From: Eukaryota sp. TZLM1-RC
Taxonomy: Eukaryota; Metamonada: BaSk clade
Reading direction: 5' to 3'
Length of the DNA stretch: 64,000 nt
Assembly (NCBI GenBank): GCA_040285825.1
Contig: JAUPSS010000001.1
Coordinates: 2,976,001 to 3,040,000 of the forward strand
Numbering within the stretch: position 1 is the stretch's first letter; each line of letters begins with the position of its first letter. Below the pieces are notes generated by a model. It ran no database searches. It was not told where the DNA came from and was given only the letters and a program-made list of their open reading frames with translations. Both the position numbers and the translations under genes were made by a program. Positions 52,668 to 61,622 of this stretch are shown here, in pieces.

Positions 52668-54886
52668 ATGTCCTTTTCATTCAGTACTGGACAGACTAAT
52701 CAAACAACAACTCCTAGTTTTTCCTTTTCAGGTCAACCAAGCACAACTCAGCCTGCTAGTACGTCAGCTTTTGGATCTACTACATCGCAACCTTTTGGAT
52801 CTACATCCCAAACAACTTCATCTCAACCTTCATCTTTATTTGGAGGTGGACAGACAAGTCAACCTACAACAACCCCCAGTTTTTCCTTTTCAGGCCAACC
52901 AAGCACAACTCAGCCTGCTAGTACATCAGCTTTTGGATCTACTACATCGCAACCTTTTGGATCTACATCCCAAACAACTTCATCTCAGCCTTCATCTTTA
53001 TTTGGAGGTGGACAGACAAGTCAACCTACAACAACCCCCAGTTTTTCCTTTTCAGGCCAACCAAGCACAACTCAGCCTGCTAGTACGTCAGCTTTTGGAT
53101 CTACTACATCGCAACCTTTTGGATCAGCAACACAACAGACGACCACACAGTACGCCACTCCTACCCAGGTTCTTCCCGCTTTTCATCCCTTCTCTGAATC
53201 CACCAAGTTTACCGATCTTCCCGCTGAACTCAAGGACCAATTATCCAAGTTACACCAACACATTCATCAACATCGCGTCATTACTCGGTCTATAACTGCG
53301 CCGGAAACTGCCAAAGAACTCAAAGACACTCGTCTTCTTGAAAAAGATGGGCCACTTTCCTCAATTCTCAATACCTCTCATACTCTTCTTCAACGTTATG
53401 TAGATGTAAGAAGGAAGGCGGATCGTTTATGGCAGACGGAACAGTGGTTGTCTTCTGATTTATCTGTTGTCCTTGGTAATTTCGATCTAATAAAACATCG
53501 TGTGTTACCCTCGTTTTCTTTTAAAATTTAACCTCAGAACAAACATGGAATGTTCAAATACCATCACCTCTGTTTGAGCGGCTGATTTCTGAGTTTGAGA
53601 GACAGATCTCCAATCTTCATGCTAGGACAAATAGCATTGCCATGGCCCTTACTCAGCCACGAGGTGCCCATCCAGAGGTACTAAAAGATTGCCTCCGCCT
53701 TCATCAGTGGTTTATTGTTAAATTGGGCAATAGAGTTACAGAGACTGATCAGTTCTTGAGTAGTAGGCTTAAACGAGCATTTCTGGAGTTTGTATCCAGA
53801 TATAAGCCAGCTATTGGAGAAGCTTTCTTTGATTCTATAGAGTCATTGGAAGCTGCCAAGTTAATGCTGTCCACAACGACTGCAGGTACTTCTGGAACGA
53901 CAACTACTACTGGAGCTACTCCGTCCTTTGCATTTGGTCAAAGTCAGCCATCAACAACGGCTGCAGGTACTTCTGGAACGACAACTACTACTGGAGCTAC
54001 TCCGTCCTTTGCATTTGGTCAAAGTCAGCCATCAACAACGGCTGCAGGTACTTCTGGAACGACAACTACTACTGGAGCTACTCCGTCCTTTGCATTTGGT
54101 CAAAGTCAGCCATCAACAACGGCTGCAGGTACTTCTGGAACGACAACTACTACTGGAGCTACTCCGTCCTTTGCATTTGGTCAAAGTCAGCCATCAACAA
54201 CGGCTGCAGGTACTTCTGGAACGACAACTACTACTGGAGCTACTCCGTCCTTTGCATTTGGTCAAAGTCAGCCATCAAAAACGGCTGCAGGTACTTCTGG
54301 AACGACAACTACTACTGGAGCTACTCCGTCCTTTTCATTTGGTCAAAGTCAACCATCAACAACGACTGCAGGTACTTCTGGAAAGACAACTACTACTGGA
54401 GCTACTCCGTCCTTTTCATTTGTTCAAAGTCAACCATCAACAACGACTGCAGGTACTTCTGGAACAACAAGTACTACTGGAGCTACTCCTTCCTTTTCAT
54501 TTGGTCAAAGTCAACCATCAACAACGACTGCAGGTACTTCTGGAACAACAAGTACTACTGGAGCTACTCCTTCCTTTTCATTTGGTCAAAGTCAACCATC
54601 AACAACGACTGCAGGTACTTCTGGAACAACAAGTACTACTGGAGCTACTCCTTCCTTTTCATTTGGTCAAAGTCAGCCATCAACAACGACTGCAGGTACT
54701 TCTGGAACGACAACTACTACTGGAGCTACTCCTTCCTTTTCATTTGGTCAAAGTCAGCCATCAACAACGGCTGCAGGTACTTCTGGAACAACAAGTACTA
54801 CTGGAGCTACTCCGTCCTTTTCATTTGGTCAAAGTCAACCATCAACAACAAGTGCTAGTTCACCCACCTTCTCTTTTAGTAAGTAA
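52668..54886 (+). CDS. NUP58: Nucleoporin NUP58 (FG repeats - coiled-coil - FG repeats), one 38-nt intron
   Basis: Two exons (52668-53499 and 53538-54886) encode 726 residues. N-terminal FG region: three copies of a 54-residue unit with FSFSGQPSTT and SAFGSTTSQPFGS. Middle structured region (about 170-410): FTDLPAELKDQLSKLHQHI, RYVDVRRKADRLWQTEQWL, then across the intron QTWNVQIPSPLFERLISEF, matching the NUP58/45 helical region that assembles with NUP62 and NUP54 in the central channel. C-terminal FG region: about twelve 27-residue units with ATPSFAFGQSQPS. Both FG arms should form the permeability barrier. Unspliced, exon 1 hits a TAA at 53529. MSFSFSTGQT starts at the first ATG. Confidence 0.85.
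52689..53130 (+). repeat. 162-bp tandem repeat encoding N-terminal FG units
   Basis: Two and a half near-identical 162-bp units (CAGACAAGTC recurs at 52851 and 53013), each 54 codons, in frame within NUP58. Confidence 0.85.
53500..53537 (+). other. Spliceosomal intron, 38 nt
   Basis: Starts GTGTGT and ends TTTAACCTCAG, in the same phase (after codon base 1) as the two introns at 41 kb. Splicing joins the two halves of the NUP58 helical region in frame. Confidence 0.85.
53866..54856 (+). repeat. 81-bp tandem repeat encoding C-terminal FG units
   Basis: About twelve 81-bp units in frame within NUP58. The first five to six units are almost identical to one another (FAFGQS), the later ones form a second subgroup (FSFGQS), which shows local amplification in blocks. 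Confidence 0.9.
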
Positions 54887-55360
54887 TTATTTTTTGGCCT
54901 CATCTCTTGATTCCCCACTATTTTTATTTGTTCTTGTTTCAAACATTTCTGTCATTTAAAATAAATAATACATAGAAATGCATTAAAATAGTTCATTAAA
55001 TTTGTTTGTAAACAGTAAATCAACTAAATTTTCCGCAATCAGCAACTATAAAGTCAACTTTTTCTTTTGTCAAAGGGAAAGAAAGACAGAGGGCTAAACA
55101 TTGGCCCACAAACTCCACAAATGATGTTCAATGGTTCAAAACGCTTAATCTTTTTGAATCACTTACTGAAACTGTCCTAATTTGATACCTTATTTCCAGT
55201 TTATTAATGATCTCAAACCCTTTCAATAATAATACAATGTTATGTTGTCAAATGTTTGTTTGTGTCGGCCTAAGAATATTAACTATAAATATTTATATTA
55301 TTTATTATATTTATATATATTATATCAAATCTTTTTCTACGAAGAATCAAATAAAACAAA
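54887..55360. other. Intergenic region
   Basis: About 470 bases, with a TATATT-rich tract near 55280-55330. No gene seen. Confidence 0.4.
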
Positions 55361-56010
55361 CTAAAACACATAAGAAACTAAATTCTCCACGCCAACTCTT
55401 GATGAATCCTTATAAAGTTTAGACATCATTAAACTCAAGTATTTGGGAACACTTCTGTACAAAGCGAAAATGATACGATTTTTCCATAAATTCTCTGCAA
55501 AATTCTTACCACTTGAACGACATAAATTACCAAAATCATTGATGAAATTCATGGCGGATTGTCCAATGTTGCCAAAAATCGAAAAGGCAAAAGGAACAAA
55601 CGAAAACTTCGAATAAAGGTTCTTATTTAAATCATTTAATATCTCAGTATATTTATCTCTCTTACGATCTTCAGCCTTGTTTAAATGACCATTAGTACTA
55701 AGTAAAACATCATCGCGATAAACCAAAGCAAAGGGATCAACTGTAGTGAAATCAACAACAACTTGAGAGGAATCCACAAAAGGAGCAATTAAATCACCTC
55801 GACGTGAATTAAAAAGATTATCATCACTATAATGCTTCAACAAAGGTTCTACTTTGCAACTAAAATTGTAACACTTGAACATCTCATATGTCACATCACG
55901 AACGGCATTATGAAGAACTGACCTATATTGGAGAAATTTCTTACAGCTCACAAAATTTATATTTATATTATTTAAATACCAAACAAAATTTAATATTGAA
56001 TGAATATTAA
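55361..56010 (-). mobile_element. NLR-4 non-LTR retrotransposon 3' portion, open frame
   Basis: The best NLR-4 copy: an uninterrupted leftward frame over the last ~215 codons. CKKFLQYRSVLHNAVRDVTY (end of finger), VEPLLKHY, the endonuclease motif SRRGDLIAPF and VVVDFTTVDP, then the C-terminal domain FVPFAFSIFGNIGQSAMNF and LWKNRIIFALYRSVPKYL. The open frame suggests recent insertion. It is truncated before the reverse transcriptase. Confidence 0.85.
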
Positions 56011-56048
56011 CCGACAAACATGCATTATGTATCATATTATCGAGACCA

Positions 56049-56309
56049 TTAATTTAGATGTAACTTTGTATTTCCACTTTCCTTCGCAATTAGTGGTTTG
56101 ACAGGAGAATTGTTGGTGACTTCATTGTTCTCCACAATGTCTTCTGAGCGAGGTAGTTTTCCTGGCCTCATTTTCTGGTCGGTCAATTGCCTTCTTTTCT
56201 TCTCAAAGAATTTCTGTCTGCGAATATAGTTTGAAGGCTGTCCAATAGATCTGTTGCTCTCCTGAACCTCGGTTACTTTGTCTGTTTGGACATCATTCGG
56301 CGATAACAT
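56049..56309 (-). CDS. Small hypothetical protein, 86 residues
   Basis: An ATG-started frame, MLSPNDVQTDKVTE to KLHLN. Hydrophilic and basic, with a charged helical stretch (NYIRRQKFFEKKRRQLTDQK). No known domain or membrane segment. Codon use looks like the window's genes. It lies between NLR-4 copies and could be a real small gene or a fragment. Confidence 0.4.
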   Translation of the reverse strand: MLSPNDVQTDKVTEVQESNRSIGQPSNYIRRQKFFEKKRRQLTDQKMRPGKLPRSEDIVENNEVTNNSPVKPLIAKESGNTKLHLN

Positions 56310-56576
56310 CCTGTGGTATCAGACCTTTTTGTTTTAAAAATAAAGACGCTTGACTCTACATTGTATACTTTTTAAGGTTGTTCAAAAACAAGGTTTTTAA
56401 ATATGATTAAGTGTAGAAGACCTCTTTGTCAGTTTTGATAGAGTAGACACGTACATTGGTATTTGCTTCTAAGGAAACACCTCATCTACTATTTTCAAGG
56501 TCATGTTCCCAGTTAAGTAATTGTTTGAAAGAATGTGCTTCATAGTGGATGAAATACAACGATTTTTCCAAAAACA
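56310..56576. other. Intergenic region
   Basis: About 270 bases upstream of the small hypothetical gene; nothing recognised. Confidence 0.3.
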
Positions 56577-56615
56577 AATAATAATAAATAAAATAAATAA
56601 ATAAATAAAAAGAAC
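56577..56615 (+). repeat. AAAT microsatellite plus AAAAAGAACAAAT, left copy
   Basis: (AATA)n repeat ending in AAATAAAAAGAACAAAT. The same unit ends the region to the right of the NLR-4 copy (57149-57185), so the copy is flanked by direct repeats. Confidence 0.6.
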
Positions 56616-56619
56616 AAAT

Positions 56620-57125
56620 TGTCGAACTACAAAAACCCGAGAATAAAGAGAACGAAGAAGATTCTAATTATATTATATTTTTTCAACTGTCGTGATTTGA
56701 TTGTACCCTTTACTAACTCATCTCAGGCGGTTGTTGATTTTACTACCGTTGATCCTTGTGCAAAAGTGTACTTGTCTTCAGTTTTTAATGATGAAAATTC
56801 GCATCTGTGTCAGGCGGAGGCACGTAAGAATCAGTTGTATGATGAAGTAATGAGGAATTTTAATCAAAATTTATACTCTTCTTTTGTCTTCATTCCGTTT
56901 GCAATTTCGATTTTTGGATGTATTGGTAAGATATGTCAAAAGTTTCTTATTCTTTTGCCAAGTTATGTCTTGAACCTAACAGATTATTTACCATTTCCAT
57001 TTGGCGTAATAGAATCATCTTTGCTTTATTTCGAAGCTTTCCCAAATACTTGTCTCAGATATTCAAAAAGTTATATAGAAGTGTAAGGGTAGATGTAGAG
57101 AATTTTTCTTCTTATAAGTTCTAGC
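56620..57125 (+). mobile_element. NLR-4 non-LTR retrotransposon 3' fragment
   Basis: NCRDLIVPFTNSSQ and AVVDFTTVDPCAKVY give the endonuclease motif; SFVFIPFAISIFGCIG and, after a frame change near 56930, IWRNRIIFALFRSFPKYL give the C-terminal domain, ending near 57122. Flanked by AAAT/AGAACAAAT direct repeats. Confidence 0.8.
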
Positions 57126-57148
57126 TTTTAGCTGTATGTTGTCCCTCT

Positions 57149-57185
57149 ATAATAATAATAAATAAATAAATAAAAAGAACAAATA
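57149..57185 (+). repeat. AAAT microsatellite plus AAAAAGAACAAAT, right copy
   Basis: Matches 56577-56615. Either a long target duplication or insertion into a microsatellite. Confidence 0.6.
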
Positions 57186-57189
57186 ATAA

Positions 57190-57612
57190 TATTTTAGATC
57201 AAATCACTGCCAAAAGGACCTATTGGTTCATTAAGCTCAGAATAATCACAGGTTGCCATCAAAGTTTCATTACCAACTCCAAACTGGAAAAAGTCGTTTA
57301 TCCCAGAATAATAAAGCTTGTGATCAGAGGTAAAAATAAGGGAATAACGACCACCAGCAGCATATGAGATTGGTATAATTTGTTCAGACCAAATCCATAG
57401 CAATAACCACAAGCAGTGAGTGCCAATGTATGATGAACACCTACACTACAAGAAACAATGTTAGAGAAGAAGGGTAACTGGAAATTCTTTCTACCAGTAG
57501 CATGAGGAGGAAAATATCGGGAGAGAACACCAGGTGTTGGAGATGAGAATAAAGAAACCGAAGGTGCAACAGAGCCAATAAGATTGATTCGTTTTGTGCG
57601 AGACCAGAGAAT
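57190..57612 (-). pseudogene. RCC1-like fragment, second copy with internal deletion
   Basis: Read leftwards: INLIGSVAPSVSLFSS, the blade SCSVGVHHTLALTACGYCYG, an internal deletion that shifts the frame, then GGRYSLIFTSDHKLYYS and FFQFGVGNETLMATC, ending SDLI. Nearly identical to 13741-14228 outside the deletion, and it carries about 35 extra upstream codons. It lies immediately downstream of an NLR-1 3' end, like the first copy. Confidence 0.75.
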
Positions 57613-57619
57613 TGTTTTT

Positions 57620-58590
57620 ATAAATTGAAATTTATTTTGAAACGCTAAGAAAACATTAAACAAAAAACTAGAACTCAATATCCTCAATACACGCATCAAC
57701 ATCATCAAATCTTTTAAGCGCGCGATTTTCATACTCTATTCCTAATTGTCACAGTGCTTTGGTCAACATTTCTGGAATTGCTTTAAGAATACTAAAAACA
57801 ATTCTATTGCCAGATATTCCAATGTTACCAACAAGAGAAACAGCAAATGGAACCAACTGATACTTGACATGCTCAACACGTCCTAGCTGAGATAAGGGTT
57901 CATTGTACTTTTTGATTTTGCTCTTTTCAGCAAAGCAAAGTGGAGTTTCATCTCTTTTAGCAAAATCAATTGCTGAATCTTTACAAACATCAACAGTGAC
58001 AACATCAACAACTTTAATAACACCATCAGACGCAGGTGTAATTAAATCAGCACGGCGTTTCCCAAAAGTATTTTCATCTTCATTTTCAGTTGACAACCTT
58101 CGCACAAGTGGTTCAACAAAAGCTTCAATGTGATGACTTTTGCACATAGCGTATAGTTGGTCTCTAACAGCATCGTGAAAAACTGAGCGATATGTAATAT
58201 TAAATTTACAATTGAATAAATGATTCAGATTGATGAGCTGACCACAACGACAAATCAATTCATTTGGCACACTGTGTGGCCACAGAAAACACCTCATCCT
58301 GAAGGCAGTTGTCCATTGATGATCATTTAATAATAGACCATATACATTTGGAATCTGGGAAATAAGACAACTTGAGCTACTATCCTTGAGGTCAATTAAA
58401 AAGTTTGCAAAAACGGGATTCTTTTCTTTAGCCAAGCTAAGACGAACAGTGAAATCCAAGTCTTCAAAAACTTTTAATATCTTTTTCTGCAATTTAGCAT
58501 ATGCAAATTTCAAGGAAATCAAACTCCTGGGTGGAATTTCTTGAATATCAGAAGGAAAGCATTTGGACCATATGGGAGAATTGAGTTTCC
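57620..58590 (-). mobile_element. NLR-1 non-LTR retrotransposon 3' portion
   Basis: Read leftwards: IWSKCFPSDI (in a different frame), then FAYAKLQKKILKVFEDLDF, FRMRCFLWPHSVPNE, the finger LICRCGQLINLNHLFNCK, VRDQLYAMCKSHHIEAFVEP, the endonuclease motif KRRADLITPASD and VVDVVTVDV, the C-terminal domain FAVSLVGNIG, NRIVFSILKAIPEML and the end EDIEF. One small deletion and a stop lie near the end. Its 5' end is fused to a truncated MJ1316-domain gene. Confidence 0.85.
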
Positions 58591-58758
58591 TTTAGATATG
58601 TAGCGAATTCTGTGAAATGGTATAGATAAGGCAAGAAAATCGTGAAGAGTGAGGAAGAATACACCACCAAATCTATCCTCAAAACCAACAAAGAAACGTT
58701 CTTTGGACAAAGAAGTAACGTGGACTAATCTGTTGATGATGCTGAGAGCGTCTTTCAT
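58586..58758 (-). pseudogene. MJ1316/DUF504-domain gene fragment cut by a retrotransposon
   Basis: From an ATG at 58758: MKDALSIINRLVHVTSLSKE, FFVGFEDRFGGVFFLTLHDF, IPFHRIRYISKGN. The order L-N-R, G-(Y/F)-E-D-R-F-G-G, and I-P-x-H-R-I-R-Y is the signature of the small MJ1316/DUF504 domain, proposed to recognise RNA ends in RNA repair. The usual closing V-W-D-R is missing because NLR-1 sequence starts in the same orientation right after ISKGN. The remaining 57 codons may be the 5' end of a gene or a complete former small gene. Confidence 0.6.
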
Positions 58759-60126
58759 GAGTTACATAGAGTTGAAATTCCAGAAAATTTTAAAGGATAC
58801 CTAGTTTATGAACCTAGTTTATGAAGTGAGGGGAAAGTGTGGGAATAGCGAAAACCTTCCAAAACCAAGTTGAGGGTTAAAAACCTCCCAGAACAGGCAA
58901 CAAGAAGTTGAAAATGGGGTGACAAGTGTAAGATTTGATAAATGAGCTGTTTATCCTCACTATATGACAGACACCCACTCTGTGTCACGTGTATTCACTT
59001 GGTCTTATGCACTTAACTCACTGCTCACCCCTGCAGCGGTGCAACAAATTCGAACTGACCTTCCTTTGGTCACCGAGATTTGCCATGAAGCTTCTTTATT
59101 GCTTCAATTTTTTCTTCTGCAATCTCAGAATTGTAATTTTATCAATAGAAAAGGGCTTTCTCCTTATTTTGCTTGTCGGGCTCGTCAATTGGCGTCTAAC
59201 GTGAAGACAAGTTTACCTAAAATTTGTTAATCCTGTACAAAAAACTTTATTCGTGCTCATTGTAGAGCGCTGGATAAAACAAATCTCTTTGCAAATAATA
59301 TTCTTTCACTTTTGCCAGATGAACCATTAGCCCAACCCGAGGAAGTAGTAGTTGATTCTGTTCTTGAATACCTCATCAATTTCAATTTGAATAATTCAAG
59401 AGAAAAATTCTTTTTATTAAATGCATGTAGGTTTATCTTGAATCTCCTTCAAAGATTTCCTATTACTGCCTCCCTACTGTCCTCACATGATAAAATCATC
59501 TTTTCATCAAAGGAAATTGGTGAGCTTTTTCTCTTCAATCTTAAGATTTCACAATACTTACTCACTTTCATTTCTCATATGCATTGCTGGAAGAAATTTA
59601 GAATAATACCTTTAGCTTCTTATAAAGGTTCTAAATTAATTCAGGTACCTTCACATGTTTTCCACTCTGTGAAAAAATTTCCACTTAATGCAAATTATCT
59701 TCCAAAAGAAAGTTTATCAGAAATACATGTCTGAAACGAATATTCAAACAATTTTCTTACCAAAAATTCAATATAAACAGAAAAAGTTTGAAAAATAGAT
59801 TTAAAAATTTTTTATTGAAAACTAATGGTAATGAACTGCTTTTGACCTTTGAAGGTAAAAATAATGACTCAGAAAGCACAAATGAGCTGGAGGAAGCACC
59901 GAAAAAGAAAAGAAGATCAAAAAATGAAATGAAAAGTGACCCTGATGCCAACAAAACCAGAGAAACACAGTTGAAGAGCACAAAAAAATGCCCCGTCGAA
60001 GACGTAGACATCCAGTCGAAATTTCACCTGAAAGGCCCCTTGTTGGTGTTGATCTGGGACAATCAAGATTATGTGGTTACTTCTTAAATGATTATCAATG
60101 TGGAGTTATCCCTTGTCCAACTGGCA

Positions 60127-60134
60127 GAAGAAAC
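60127..60134. repeat. Left 8-bp target duplication in the Fanzor gene
   Basis: GAAGAAAC, identical to 60796-60803. Confidence 0.8.
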
Positions 60135-60795
60135 CAGTGTTCGGAATTTTGACCACGCGGTGGTGTATTTTTTAGCCTATAAAATGCTGTTACCTTCTGA
60201 CATTGTCAAATCATTATGAATAAAACATGTTTATTTCAACTAACAAATACTTAACCCATAACTCATCTATCGAACCAAAAAAGCATTTGAGATCGATCAT
60301 ATCATTCCTCCTCAATGTCCTCCGAAACATAAAGATTTCTGAAATAACAAGGATCGTATAGGACTTCCTCGTCCAGTGGATAATCTACTTCTTGGTCCTG
60401 CTCTGCAACTTCTACCTCTGCAACTTCCTCCATCTCTTCCATCATCTCTACTATTTCAGCATTCATCCATTTGGGGTATTCTTGACGATTGACCAGCAGT
60501 TTCTTCTTTAGTTTAATTAATTAATTAGTTTAATTAATTTAGTTTAAGTTGCAATAGATGAACACTAAGGACTTCACTGGTCATTCTATTTCGCCTTTGA
60601 TTGATTATGAAACCAAAAGCTTAGGGGAAATGCATTCAAAAACAGGGTGTTTTCTACCAGGCCATGGCATTTAGATGAAAGGAGAAGGGAATAATGAAAT
60701 GAAATTGACCACCAAGAAAACCACCATGGTGGCACCAACCACCACGTGGTCCACCTGGTGGTAAAATTGAACCACCTGGTGGTGTCCGAACACTG
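60135..60795. mobile_element. hAT-like MITE inserted in the Fanzor gene
   Basis: Ends are inverted repeats: CAGTGTTCGG at the left and CCGAACACTG at the right, with further GTGGTG/CACCAC similarity inside. The flanks are an exact 8-bp duplication, typical of hAT. Removing the element and one duplication rejoins the Fanzor frame (GRRN to MTKPSPSK) without a break. Inside, a leftward acidic frame (60302-60466, MNAEIVEMMEEMEE to EDIEEE) has no known family; no transposase is encoded. Confidence 0.85.
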
Positions 60796-60803
60796 GAAGA
60801 AAC
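60796..60803. repeat. Right 8-bp target duplication in the Fanzor gene
   Basis: GAAGAAAC, identical to 60127-60134; the Fanzor frame resumes with ATG at 60804. Confidence 0.8.
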
Positions 60804-61482
60804 ATGACAAAACCTTCACCCAGTAAACACTCTCCCAACCAATATTCCGTTCAAAATATCAACCCATATTTGAACCATTGGAATTTGGTCAGGAGGAAAG
60901 TGTATTTGGAAAGTAATCGCCAAAAATGGAAAATAATTAAATTTGATAATCGAAGACGAAAAGAGAGACGGTTCAGAGAGACTCTCAACAAATTTCAAAG
61001 GCTGGCTGGACATCCTGATAAACTCTATCTTGCTGTGCGTTCTGCTAATTTCCCTTTTCATTGCCGAAAAGTCAATCGATATGGATCAGCAAGAGCTTTC
61101 AGAAAATGGTTGTGTTATCAAAAGGACGTGAAGCACTTGTCAACCAGTGAATTTAATACAAGCAAACTGTCAAGTTGTTGCATGGCCGAGAATATTCAAG
61201 CAGGATCATGGCAGATGCGTAATTGTACTGAGTGTCAAATAGTATATGACAGAGATATTTCCGCTGCAAAAAATATTCAAATTAAGAAGAAAGCGGAATT
61301 GTGGCCAGAAAGATACATTTGCCCAGATGCTCTGTTGAGGAGATTGAATAGGGGCCGTGAGCATACAGAAACAAAAACTTTTGAGACCGATCTACAAATG
61401 CCTTAGTAGCATTTGGTAGATCCACTTAGATACATCAAGTCGCGAGGCTTTGTTCTGTGAAAGCAGTAGGTGTATTTAAGTG

Positions 61483-61622
61483 AGGTAGGCCATTGATGAA
61501 GATCATGATTGTCTTTGTCAAATGACGCTACATGTCTCTTACATCCTGTGAGTAGACATTAAATAAGTTGAAAACAGGAATGAATTTCACAGGCGAATGT
61601 ATGATAAGTGAAATTCTCTTTT
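61483..61622 (-). repeat. Dispersed ~140-bp repeat at the NLR-1 3' flank
   Basis: Closely matches 13593-13745 in reverse orientation. It follows the last coding remains of the NLR-1 copy and separates it from the Fanzor gene's 3' end. Confidence 0.75.

Larger units (their letters stand above)
58964..61406 (+). pseudogene. Fanzor (eukaryotic TnpB-like RNA-guided nuclease) pseudogene, interrupted
   Basis: The C-terminal half has the TnpB/Fanzor RuvC signature in order: motif I VGVDLGQSRLCG (Asp at 60051-60053), motif II with zinc-finger start TSEFNTSKLSSCC, second finger half CTECQIVYDRDISAAKNI (motif III Asp in YDRD). The finger's cysteine pairs are C-C and C-x2-C. The N-terminal half (58964-59734) contains KKFRIIPLASYKGSKLIQVP, like the Fanzor strand block before the catalytic domain; an acidic linker and PRRRRRHP follow. 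Breaks: in-frame TAA at 59228, stop at 59732, a frame change near 59785, another at a run of seven A (59982-59988), and a 661-bp insertion. Fanzors are usually transposon-borne and use an RNA guide from their 3' end. Confidence 0.8.

Noticed and set aside
53928-54959. Plus-strand 343-codon frame of repeated LLLELLRPLHLVKVSHQ type
   Set aside because: A frame-shifted shadow of the NUP58 81-bp repeat array.
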